Made by a program: the position numbers and the translations under genes. Positions 23,108 to 34,239 of a DNA stretch of 64,000 bases are shown piece by piece. Origin of the DNA: Punctularia strigosozonata HHB-11173 SS5 (Eukaryota; Basidiomycota; Agaricomycetes; Corticiales; Punctulariaceae); the NCBI RefSeq assembly GCF_000264995.1, contig NW_006767433.1, forward strand, positions 3,898,209 through 3,962,208, in the 5' to 3' direction. The notes below the pieces were generated by a model. That model was not told the DNA's origin, searched no databases, and saw nothing but the letters and a program-made list of their open reading frames with translations. Each line of letters starts with the position of its first letter. The stretch's first letter is position 1.

Positions 23108-25446
23108 ATGGCCAGTACATCGCAAGGCGCACGTCACGAAGGCCAGGGGGTACCTCAGTTCGCAGCACCAGTACCTGTGCCGAAACGATCCATGTCGGAA
23201 GCGGATGCACTTTCAGGCAGCCCAGACCGGAAGCGCGCGCGCACCGGGGAGGACGGCAAGCCCAGCAAAACCAGAGCCAGAGCGGATAAGCGCAGCAAGA
23301 AGAAAAGAAGAAAGGTACCCATTGTCAATGCTGTCGCAGGCCCCTCCAGGTATAGGACATCTGCGACGCTGTCCCCTGAGCGAGCCACCGCGCCCCCCGT
23401 CCTTGTCGCCGATCGACATGTCGACGATGCGTTTCATGACGCCGACGTATCAGATTCAGAGGGAGTACCCTCTGCAGCACACAGCAGACTATGTACCGCA
23501 CCTCTGGGCGCGCAACCATCCGCTATCTCCACACCACGCCCAAAGGACATTCCAGCCCAGGAGGACGATCACGAAACAAAACAGGGGACGCCTGCTGTGC
23601 GGCGCAGTCGTTCGCCACCGCTGTTTCAGGCTCACTTGCACAGACACTCCCCTCCTTCCCTTCAGCATCTTCTCAACCCAGTTGCCGGGCCATCCTGTGT
23701 CAGCCAAAGTCAGTCATCATCGAATGTTGCCCTCAACGACCGAGACCATTCCCGTGACAAAGGCAAGGGTAAGGCGGTTGACTCGCCACAAATCATCGTC
23801 GACTCGGAGTTGTCTCGGGAGTTATCAACTCAGACACGAGTAAATGCTATATCACGAAAGTCCTGGCCATCACACTGACGTATTTTCCAGACTATCGACC
23901 AGCACCAGACGCTTCTCGCTCAGTTCCAACAAAGTCTGACTTGCCAAATTTGCCTGGAAATCATGCATAGGCCATTTTCGTACGTATATTCACGCGCTTC
24001 CACGCTCATAATCTCCTCTAAAATCGCATACTAGACTTAATCCCTGCGGTCATACCGCATGCTACAGCTGCCTGGTCAATTGGTTCACCACAGTACCAAC
24101 GGGTATCCCATCAGACATGCTTCCTATCTTGTCTCGTCGACGGAAAACATGCCCGCAGTGTCGAGCAGTCGTGCGTGAACGCCCAGCGGAGGCCTGGATC
24201 GTCAAGGACATGGTCGCTCAACTCGTCAGAAGCGAGCTTGCTCCTGATGTCCATTCGCCGCCTGCGAGTCTTAACCACAACCTAAACCCACAGAGTGACC
24301 CTTGGGAGACCCTATTCCCCAAGCCGATCTCCAACGATGCTAGACATCACCAATTCGCTCGTGGACGCGGTGAACCAGTCGGGCACGGAATGTTTGACGA
24401 AGATGACGGGGTGTATCGTTGTTACGATTGCATGCACGAAATATGGGATGGCAGGTGTTCGGGCTGTGGGCGCGAATATCACGGGCACATAGAGATCGAG
24501 CAACTCAATGGAGTCTGGCTCGGGGATGATGTTGACGACATCGACGAACCGCGGTGGTTGGGATCTGAAGACGATGAAGATGATGACGACGACGACGATG
24601 ACTACGGCGCGAACCATACCATGCATGAGGGAGAACATGCGCCCGGGCTCATGCCTGTCAATGGGCTTGCACATCCTGGTTTCCATGATGTCTTTGATGG
24701 GGGCATGCTCCCCTGGCTTTTTGGCCCCATGGCTCACCAAGAGCATGGCTCAGATTTCGAGGAAGAGACCGAAGACGACGGGTACGAATCAAGCTTCATC
24801 GACGACGGGGAGGAACCTCAGTCCCACGAAGAGCATGGCGAGGATTCGGACGTGATCAACCTGGTATCGGACGAGGAGGAGGATGACGTTCCCGGAGCTC
24901 GAAGAGGCGTCCATCCTCGTGGGCCTATGATAGTCTCATCGGATGGTGAGGAAGACGAAATGGAGAGCATTCACGAGCCTCCGCGCCCCCGTTCCCATGG
25001 CCGTACAGGAGCGATCATCATTTCTTCGGGGTCGGAGTCGGAAGGAGAGCCCCTTCGTCCTCGTAGGCGCCCTTCGTTCCGTCGTGCTATCAGGGAGGTA
25101 GAAGACGATGAAAAGTGTGTGGTATGGATCACCTGCGCTGCTGTGATGTGGCTGATCTGGTGTACTTTCCAGTGATGACGGCTCTATCAATCGCCCTCCG
25201 ATGCATCTCGCTGGATATTTCACACCTCATCGCACACTCGCAGCGGATGAATACCAGCACGGAGATGAGGACGACGAGCTTGGCGAAGATGACGATCCAC
25301 CGACCATATGGGACAATCCTATAGCTCAAAGCGACGGCGGACACAGTGATGGTGACCCAGATGGCGAGCTGAATATGGGTTATGATGATGTATACGATAG
25401 CTATGAGAACGACTACGGGAGTGACTATGACGGAGATTTCTTTTAA
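23108..25446 (+). CDS. RING-finger E3 ubiquitin ligase with acidic C-terminus (724 aa)
   Basis: Exons: 23108-23839, 23891-23979, 24035-25114, 25173-25446. The first 245 residues are basic and disordered, with a nuclear-localisation-like KRSKKKRRK run. A C3HC4 RING starts near residue 262 (CQICLE, PCGHTACYSCLVNW, KTCPQC), split by the second intron. About 100 residues later is another four-Cys cluster (RCYDC then RCSGC), a probable extra zinc site. The last half is very acidic (Asp/Glu runs, SSDGEEDE, ISSGSESEG). The order RING then Cys-rich module recalls CHFR/Dma-type mitotic ligases, but I see no FHA domain, so I do not assign that name. Converges on VPS15 with 131 bp between stops. Confidence 0.82.
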
Positions 25447-25577
25447 TTACTTTCATCACCCTCTCCGTTACTGGTAACAAGGAACACCGTATTGTCTGCA
25501 GGATCGTCTACAAGCTATATGGTTCCTTCTTATCGCTCCTTGACTCGTATGGCATCAATCACGGGCGTGGCGAGTGT

Positions 25578-28500
25578 TTAGTCTGCTCCATCGACCCGCC
25601 ACACTTTGATCACTCCTAGGCGATCTCCACTGACAATCCCGCCACGGAAGGGGGAGTCGATGCACGCCAGAGCAGACACCGTGTCTTGATGCGATTTTAG
25701 CAGGTTTTGTTGGCCTTGATTGATTAGTGATATGCGTTGAGGCGGCCGATGAGTTTGACCACCGCCCAAAGACGGCCAGGTTTCCGCATACGTGGTACGG
25801 CGCCCGTCGGCCTCAATCGTTTCACTGAATCCTGGGTGAGCAATGATGGCATACCAGCAAAACCAACCTACCTATAAGCTGGTTTGTCCCCCTCGTCATC
25901 GAGGCCCGATAGGACAGTAGATCGCCCAATTCTGCCAAGATCCCATAACCTGATCCTGTGGTCCTCCGATCCGGTAAGCATGAAACCGCGGGGAACGGGC
26001 AGTGTCCCTGGGCTGCCTTCCACAACAAGGTCCATTGCCTCTGCTTTGTGCGACGAGTGACCGCCAAACTCAAGTCCGACAACCATAGCACGGATATTGA
26101 CAGGAATCGAAGGTTTCGTATCCTCGGCTCGAGAAATTGTTCTCCCGAGTTGGGAGAAAGCAGTGAAGCTGCCGGGCATATGCTGCTGCTGACGGGAGCG
26201 GACGAGTGTTGCTATCGCAGCAGCGGGATTCGTTTCGGCATCGTGATCGACGTTTGGGCGAATGGCGGCGACCGGCGCGTGGAACGGCGCTGAGGCAAGT
26301 TTGGTATTATAGGTCTCCACCAAAGCCATCTTTTCGACGTCCCAAACCTCGACTATGATTCGGGAAGGTTCTTCGTCTGAGAGTGCGCCAGCTTCCAGAG
26401 CGACCATGACCCATTTTCCGCGACCTTTGGAAGGATGCAAGTGACAGGCATGTATCCTCGTTTCTGAGTCCTCTTGTCCAACTCTCCAGTTCTTCAGAAG
26501 CAGGCCAAAACGAAGATCCCACAGGCTCAGAACTCCTGTCGCGGTGGCTACAATGAGCCACGACCGCTTCTTATCCAAACACAGCGACGTAATGGGCCCA
26601 TAATGACGTGGGTTCTCCATGGCCTGCAGTACGCGCATATTCCTAAGGTCTAATAAAACGACCCGAGCATGAGTCGTGGCGTAGAGTAAGTTGGAAGAAG
26701 CATCTGCCCGCAATGTCAGCAAATGCTCAATACCCGGGCGAGAGACATTATCTACCTGCTTGATAGTGCACCAAGGAAGTGATGTACTCGCCGCTTTCTG
26801 CAACCCGATGCTCGCGTATGACCTGCATCTTGTTGTACTTGGGTAATGCACCACTTTGGCTGACATGTACCCGCACAATGTGTAGGCTGCCATCATCAGC
26901 CGCGCTCGCAAAGCAATGTAGACCCTCCAACATGCATACGGCCTTCACCCGCGCGTGGTGCTGGCCATATGTCTGTCGAGGTTTTGCTGTAATATTGCGT
27001 TCGAGGCGAGCCGTGTCCCAGATCTTGACTGTCTTGTCGTCCGAGGCAGAGACAAAGAATAGATGATCAGGAGAAACCGCAAGGGAAGTAATGGCGTCTG
27101 AATGCGAGTGAAGATGTGTTATCAACATGGCCTCTGTTCGTCTTGAACTCCCATCACGAGGCATGAAGGAATGGCGAACAGCAGTCCGGCGACGGACTGG
27201 ACCAACGTGAACCCTGGGACCGAAATCGTCCTGCATGTCACGATTGTTGTCAAGATACATGTGTTCCAAGAGGTTGCTGATGCCAGGCTCTTGTCCGTCT
27301 GAAGAGTTCACTTGATTAGTGCAGGCAGTGGACGCGCGAGAAGACACGTGCCGTAGGTGGATATAGGCAGCAGCACAGAAGGCGGACCTTGTCGGATCTG
27401 TCCGCGAATAGTCCCAGCAACAGATGCCGGAGACGATCTGCCCGACCGTTCCGGAGAGGCCTCTGAGCGTAATCGCATGGCGGTGTCCAGTAATCCAACG
27501 GCGTTAGCCCTGGAAGAGCCGATCGCCGGAGCAGCCTTATGGCCGTCCATGACACCGCCAGACAACCTATGCATGCCTCGGAAAGCGGATGTGTTCGCGG
27601 ACAGCACGGACTCTGCAGGACTTGCGGGACGCTCAAGGGGAGGAAGTTCCATGTCAGCCGCTAGAGTCGTTGTGTGCCCAACATTGGCGGGCACAGGCGA
27701 CATCGAGGCACGCGAATCCCTAGCACTCGCAGGGTCAGGATGCAGCGACGATGAGGATCCGTTGATCGTAGCGAGGCGGCGACGAAGATCTTCGAAATTG
27801 CTTCCACCGTGGTCCACGCTGGGTGGACGGCTCAAATGCGGTGTTCCCGGTACAGGCGTTCGCATTACCTGGTCGAAAACAGCCGATCTTGCTGCAGCAG
27901 AGCGCGGTGAGCGAAGTGTCTGATCAGCTCTGGCCTTGAGGAAGACGGTCTGAGGCGTTACGCCGAGCTTTTGTAGCTCAACGTAACTCGTGGTCTGAAG
28001 AGTCTCAGGCTGCAGCTCAAGACGCAACCGAGATGCGAAACTGGGCTAATCAGCCTTCAGGGTGGCATTGGTAGGATTCTCTACCCACCTGGATACGGCA
28101 TCGGCAAGTTTGGAGATGTAGTCGCGCATAGCCAAAAGTTTCGCTTCGTCACCAGACGACATGCCCAGCTGGCGCAGCTTCGCTAACTGCGTTTCATCTC
28201 TGAGCAAAAACATGAGTACATGTCGCAAATAGGGTAAATATACCGTACTCTTCCGATTTAGCCCTGGTACTCGTAGCCAAACCCTTGCGAGTTGCTATCA
28301 TACTGTCTCTCGGCGATTCCGACCTAGGGGCCAATCGCCGAGGATTTCTCCAAAACGAACTCTTGTCGGCTTTCATGGCCCATTGCAATGCTGCGTCGTA
28401 AACAGATCTCGGTAGCTTGAGGTGGGCCGTCAGATGGTATTATGCACTCGCCCGTCTGCTGCGACTTACCGGTGTCTTGACAACCTCAAGAAGACTGCGC

Positions 28501-31394
28501 TCGTCCAGTGCACGTATATCAGACCGAATGAAATGTCGAAGCGATGGGTACAGGATACACCACATATCACTGCTCGGCAGATGCTTGGCTGCGGATGCGA
28601 TGAACGCAGCAGCGCCTGAGAGAGGGTCATCGGCAAAGGTAGTGCAGGTACTCCGAGTAAACACACCTTGCCGAATCCAGATGTTTGGATGATACAGGAA
28701 CCCGAGTGTTGCACTCATCAGTTCCCATATCCGCATCTTCGGGAACAGGCCTAGTTCACACAGGCTGGTCAACGCGCTCAATACCTTAGCCACCACCGTC
28801 TCCTCGACATCTGGTTCAGCAGGTGGTCAGTGACACTTTAGACTATGAAGAGTTAGCCACACCTGACAGAGCTTGAATCATCAACGGTAAGATATATTCA
28901 TCCAGACTTCTTCCGCCAGCGCATGCGGCAACATCAACGATGCTGTCGAAGAAGGCATATCGCAAGAGCCAGTCACGGTCATTGAGGTAAGTGATCATAT
29001 GGCTGAGAAGCACGTCGTTGGTTTTCTGCCTGCCTAGGAATATACATATCGAGGATATGTTGTGCAGAACGGCACGTTTGACAACGCTAGACGAATCCAT
29101 GAGAAGAGCCGATAGATGTTCTTGGATGCTGCTTTGCAGATCTTGCATGCTGGCCTCATATGACAACTAAAGAACCGGTTGAGGATGGGCTGCGCCGCAT
29201 AGATCTCGCATTCCTGACCTCAAGATGTGCCTCCTCATATTCCTGCACGTCCGTGGTCCTCTTGAAGGCACCATGCGCTTTCAGTGCCTGGCCCATCTCG
29301 AGGTATCGCAATGCTGTCTCGCCCAGTGGGACGATACATTGAGCATACATGCAGCGAACGGACACTTCGGGATCTCTGATCAAATGCGAGATGTTCGGTA
29401 TGATGTACTCCGGAAATATGGATGCATTGAAGGGCGTTATCACGGTCACCAGCATCACCTATACGCCAACATGAATCTTACAACCGCGAGATAATGGATG
29501 ACGCGCTCACCACCTGCATGAGCGTTCTTAAAGCAGACGAGCGTACAATTGCCGCTTCATCATGTAAAAGGTCCACAATGTACGGCACCATCCGATCTAT
29601 TTTGGCTTCATCGGTGAGGTGCGGGCAAAGCGCCAGGAAGACATCCAAAGCCCTGATCTTGGAACTCGGTAAACGACAATTCCGCACATTAGTGCTGACC
29701 AGAGCAAGAATGATAAGGGCAGGTCCGTCTATTGAGTTAACATCAACAATTAGGCAACGTGTGGACATGTCACTCTTACCCTCTGCCGCCGCGACCTGCC
29801 CCGATGCGGTAGGTAGGATGAGCGCCGACTCCCTGTTTGGGACGTGTAATTCTACCGGAAAGACGTCCTGAACACTAATGAGAAGAGGCAAGGGTTTACA
29901 CGGCGAGTCCTACCTGGAAGGGCTTTGTTGGGCCCGCAGACACAGTGTATTCTATCTTCACCGCCGAAAGTGTATCTTCTAAGACGTCGGCGATGATGTA
30001 GGGCTCCGTGCTCTCATAATCTGCCCAAATCCGTTCCATGCGTTGGTCTGAATCGCTGGGTAGCGCTCCGCCGAGTTCATCAGGTAGGGCCCCCCCTGGT
30101 GCAGAGGCAGCGGACGGTAGCCCCCTAAGCGCGCTGCTGGGCGCAGTAGACGACGTTCCGGATGGCAATGGTGTAGGAGACGCAAATGGAGAAGGTGTTG
30201 GCAGTTCACTGACACTAGCGACGTAGTTGTGCAGAAAGGAGTAAAAGCACTCCGGAAACACGCTGCCCCGTGACGTGTGCAGCAACATATCGAACGAAGG
30301 CCGTGATGCAGGATCCAGAGCAATCATTTGCTTGATCAGATTCTACTTTGCCATACGATGAGCAACTCATTTCCGCCTGAAGGGAAATTACTCACCCTCA
30401 CGCCGTCATCTTCAATCACTGTGAGAGCAGCGTCCACGGTGGACTCTCCTTCTCGGTATTTGAATAGCTGGCTCAGCGTGAAGAGCGGCGCGCCCTCGAG
30501 AAAGAGCTCGGCAATCACACATCCGACACTGAAGCAGTCCATTGCCTCCGTCACTTTGCCGTCGCGTTTGCCTTCTCCGTCATCGATGCTCATTGCCAAC
30601 CTGGTCTTTCTCGCACTGATCTCCGGATTCTCTTGTGCTGTGTAGAATCGTTCGGGGGCGATGTAACACGTTCGGCGTCCGGAAGTATCGAAGAAAAACG
30701 AGAAATCGGAGGGATCATCGAGAGGGAGATAAGTGGGCTTGTACGATGCGAAATCAGAGACGTAGACCCAGTTCCAGGAGGTTACGAGGATATTCTCGGA
30801 CTTGATATCGCCATGTGATACTTTGCGATTGCGCGCGTCACGAAGAGCGTTCAAAATCTGGAATGATATCCATTTCTTCTCTATCGAACTTAGAAATGGA
30901 CGCGTGCTGAGTCCCAATGAGTCATCGAGGAGTGCAGCATGTCAGAGGCACCAAGCATACCTGATTCGGTCGTAGAGGTTGCTCGCGATCCACTGTCGTA
31001 CAATATAACCAGCTTTGTCGGTCTCCACAAAGGCTTGATAGCTGTACACGTTTGGTAGATCGAGCAGAGCCTCTCTATCCACTGGAACGAAATATTAGAC
31101 CCTGCGAGAATGTTGAATGACCACCCACTCTTCAATCTCCTATGATAGTTCCGTAAACTGAGTCCAGGATCCGATTTGATGAATATCTTGACGACAATGT
31201 AGCCATTTCTATGGAGACATTTCACCGTCTTCAGAAAACGCGCCGAACCTAAGCTATGCAAATACTCAACAATCAGGCCCGCGCCACAGCGAAACTTGAA
31301 CGTACCTTCTCTCATACACGATGTCTCCCCCAATCTCGGATACATACGAGTCAAGAGCACCGGCAGTGCGCGTCAATGATGGAGTGTTGCCCAT
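25578..31394 (-). CDS. VPS15: VPS15-like kinase, regulatory subunit of class III PI3-kinase (1,684 aa)
   Basis: Exons: 31394-31306, 31253-31129, 31081-30961, 30906-30396, 30342-29914, 29867-29780, 29728-29511, 29458-29219, 29166-28863, 28810-28470, 28415-28249, 28199-28089, 28040-27352, 27298-26756, 26703-25872, 25824-25578. VPS15 anchors and regulates Vps34 in autophagy and endosomal sorting. It starts MGNTPSL, an N-myristoylation signal. The pseudokinase-like domain has HGDIKSEN (Asp145), SDFASYKP in place of DFG, and YIAPERF. HEAT repeats follow (ALDVFLALCPHL, YIIPNISHLIRDPEVSVR), then a disordered linker and a C-terminal WD40 propeller (HSDAITSLAVSPD, VKIWD, GSEDHRIRLWDL). Intron 13 (27351-27299) needs a GC donor to keep frame; that join is the weakest. 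Confidence 0.9.
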
Positions 31395-32590
31395 TAAGAG
31401 GGATCACAAGTAATAGTAGGATGAGCGTCTAGTGGATGGATATCGAGCCTGCAGTTCGTCGCTGCAGTTGGCGTAAGCAGCTGCAGTTTACAAAGGGAAG
31501 GTAGCTGGTCAAGCGAGGACAGCTCAGGATGCTTCGGCCCAGATCGTGATCATGGGGTGGCTCAGCTCTGGTCGATCCTAGTTCTGGCTATGAGTTGCAC
31601 GTTGAACGTTGAGGTAGTATGATTGCTACTGTTGCTTGTGGTCTGCCGGGCCCCAGAATCGTCGCTGCCGAGAACGCGACGGGATTTGCCGATGACTCTT
31701 CCATGTCCCTTCATCACCTCCTTTCATACTGGCAGCGACAGCATGAAGATACCCTCATATCGCTCACTGTCGGTCTAATAGCTGTACGATGGAGCTACCG
31801 TTGCGAGACTCGTTGCCGATTCTACACTGTGCAGCGTTCACGCAACGACGTGCCCCACGTCATACAACAGACCTACTGGCCATCCTCAGACTCCAGACCT
31901 CAGGGCTTCAATTTCCCGAGCATCGATCTACTATGTATGGCATTTGATATCGAAATCTCTCTGCTCTGCCGACGCAAGATTTGTTGCTCCCGTCGACTGT
32001 GTTCATACGGAGCTATGCTGGTGGTGCTATGGTGGAAGATCAGGAAGCATTGCAGACACACTCGCACCTGGCTATGCAATCCGGAAGCAGCTGCCGCCCG
32101 TTCGCCCGCAGCCATTACTGCGCAATCCGGTGCTAAAGCTTCCGATTTGTCGCCGTTTTCGTGTCCCCGCCCACCCACTCTACTCTACTGAACGGGGACC
32201 ACCTCGCTCTCTCTAGCGCCTCGTTTGCGTGTTGACACGTGACATTTCAATGATTATCAATCGGCACCGTTGATGACTCCCTTGGTGCGGAAAGCTATGC
32301 CTCATCTCTCTGTCAATGAAATGCTCCCAGCACGAGGCTATGGCACCTACTGCGGATGGACTGACTAAGGGATCCGCCGTTCAAGATGCTTAATGGCGGG
32401 AACTAGTCACCCGGCCCAAAACACTTGGCTCGTGTCTAAGTGACGATGACTCACCCTACGCCGGAGCCGGAGCGCTATAAAACGGTGACGAACGCCAGGC
32501 CGTTCGACGTTTTCCCAACCTTGTTATCGGAGGCGCAGTATTAGTGACCCGCTTGCTGTCCTGCTGTTTCCTCCCGTCTCAGCCTACCAT
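31395..32590. other. Divergent intergenic region (VPS15 / Hsp20)
   Basis: About 1.2 kb between divergent start codons. A TATA box lies at 32476 (separate entry). A 190-codon plus-strand frame at 31619-32191 shows no domain and is not called. Confidence 0.5.
32476..32482 (+). promoter_or_regulatory. TATA box upstream of the Hsp20 gene
   Basis: The sequence GCTATAAAACG lies 115 bp before the Hsp20 start codon, a plausible distance with a 5' UTR. Most other genes here lack an obvious TATA; stress-inducible genes tend to have one. No convincing array of heat-shock GAA/TTC units was found nearby. Confidence 0.55.
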
Positions 32591-33443
32591 ATGACCGTCA
32601 CCACTACTACCCTCAAAATGAACAAGCAGCAGATACAGCACGCTTTTGCTGACCGACGAGAAGCAGAGCGAGCGTTTGCTGCATTCATACCGATCTACTT
32701 GGCAGCTAGGGCTAATCGCGAACGTAAACGTCGTTCTCAGGAGGCCCGTGCCCCGCACCCGAATTTTCGGGATTCAAGACCACGGAGTTGGATACCCAGG
32801 TTTGCTTAACTGCTACTTGTCACTCGTGTCATCGCTGATGTGTATCACACCCGTCTTTTAGAATGGACCTCTGCGATGACCCTTCGACATCCCAGATAGT
32901 GGCTGTACTCGAGTTACCGGGTATGCGCAAGGAGGATATTCGCCTTGAGATGCAGAATGGGTCATTAGTTATCTCAGGGGAGCGCCGGTCTCCCTCCAAT
33001 ATGGATGACACCCCGCTGCCGCATGACTTCAACATCTCAACACTGTCTCAGCCCCCGCAGACAGCACCGGAAGTACAAGTCACCCCGGCCACTCCGACCC
33101 ATTTCTCATCGGATACGGACACTGTCTCGGGTGGCCCTGCACTAGTTCAGACTGGCGGAGACTCGCACATGAAGGAGCTGCAACCCTCCCTGAAGCCCAA
33201 GTCTATCTCCGTCTCTCGGTATCCGATTCAAGAGCTTAAATACGGCAAGTTCGAGCGGACCATAAGACTTCCCTTTGGCATCGAGGTGCGTTCCGCTTCC
33301 CGGTCGTTCTAGCAACTAGTCCACTAAAAGTAATCCAGGCTCAACCGAATGTTGTTACTGCAACTATGCATGACGGCATGTTGACGGTGTCCTGGCCACG
33401 GAGGATGCAATCCGAGCCATGTCAACGGATCGAGATCAACTGA
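32591..33443 (+). CDS. Small heat-shock protein, Hsp20/alpha-crystallin family (245 aa)
   Basis: Exons: 32591-32799, 32862-33285, 33339-33443. The family binds unfolding proteins without ATP. The alpha-crystallin domain begins near residue 78 (QIVAVLELPGMRKEDIRLEM, LVISGERR) and resumes with KYGKFERTIRLPFGIE and the closing strand NVVTATMHDGMLTVSWP. Between them is an unusually long Ser/Thr/Pro insert (about 65-70 residues) before the family's L5/beta-6 region. The N-terminal 70 residues are basic. It lacks an obvious C-terminal IxI motif; the tail ends IEIN. An inner Met at 32621 is an alternative start. Confidence 0.83.
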
Positions 33444-34239
33444 TCCACCTCACGGACGGCACGCTGAATGGTATCCGAGCCGAGCGGCATGCAGTTAACG
33501 AATCAACCCCACTCGACTCAGCCTTGACATCTTTCTTCCTATATCTTACAAGTCCGCACCAGCTCTTATTATACCGTATCTAGTTCCATCGTCACGTTAC
33601 CGTACGGTCCAAAATAATCTCTTCATCGTTTCGCGCATCCTCCTGGCACTGATGGACGCTGCCGTAGCTATGTACATAATTCCAAATCCAACTCAACTTC
33701 ATTGCTGCACTCCTATTTTGCGTTGAACATTTAGACCCTCGTTGACATGTCTCACCACGTTTCTGTCTGAAGCCACTTTGATCGCTCGTCGGATTCAGGC
33801 AGGCTGGTAACGAGACTAGGTGCACCCGTCATTGAGGCGAGTCACTTTTGCGTTCGAGGCACAACTGGGAGTGTGTACTCCAGTAGTCGGGCACGAGTTG
33901 TGTTACAAGACAATCCGCACAACTCGACTACGCTCAGTGGAAGCTTCAAGAGGAAGTACCGACTGATGAAATAGTGCGCTGTCAATTTATCGAAAGTCAG
34001 GTGGAGCGACAGGAAAACTAATGAAAATTAATGAGGATCGTGCAATCTACTTACCTACACCTACCTACCTAATATTAGCACGTAGACAGGGGATCGTATA
34101 TCTTATTTATCTTGATATATCTGTCACGACCGGACTACATCACTACCTGTCACACGTTCGCGCTGCAGCTCCAAGCCGAGGATTATACTAGCACATATAT
34201 CATCGCAAGAACACGTCAGTGGTAATCTTGTACAGCGGA
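33444..34239. other. Convergent intergenic region
   Basis: About 800 bp between the stops of Hsp20 and the minus-strand helicase; presumably 3' UTRs. AT-rich around 34020-34130; nothing else recognised. Confidence 0.5.

Noticed and set aside
31619-32191. 190-codon plus-strand frame between VPS15 and Hsp20
   Set aside because: No domain, no plausible splice partners, irregular composition; likely promoter DNA.
32489-32506. Inverted repeat CGAACG-CCAGGC-CGTTCG just upstream of Hsp20, considered as heat-shock element
   Set aside because: The GAA and TTC units are not spaced in multiples of five bases and it lies downstream of the TATA box.
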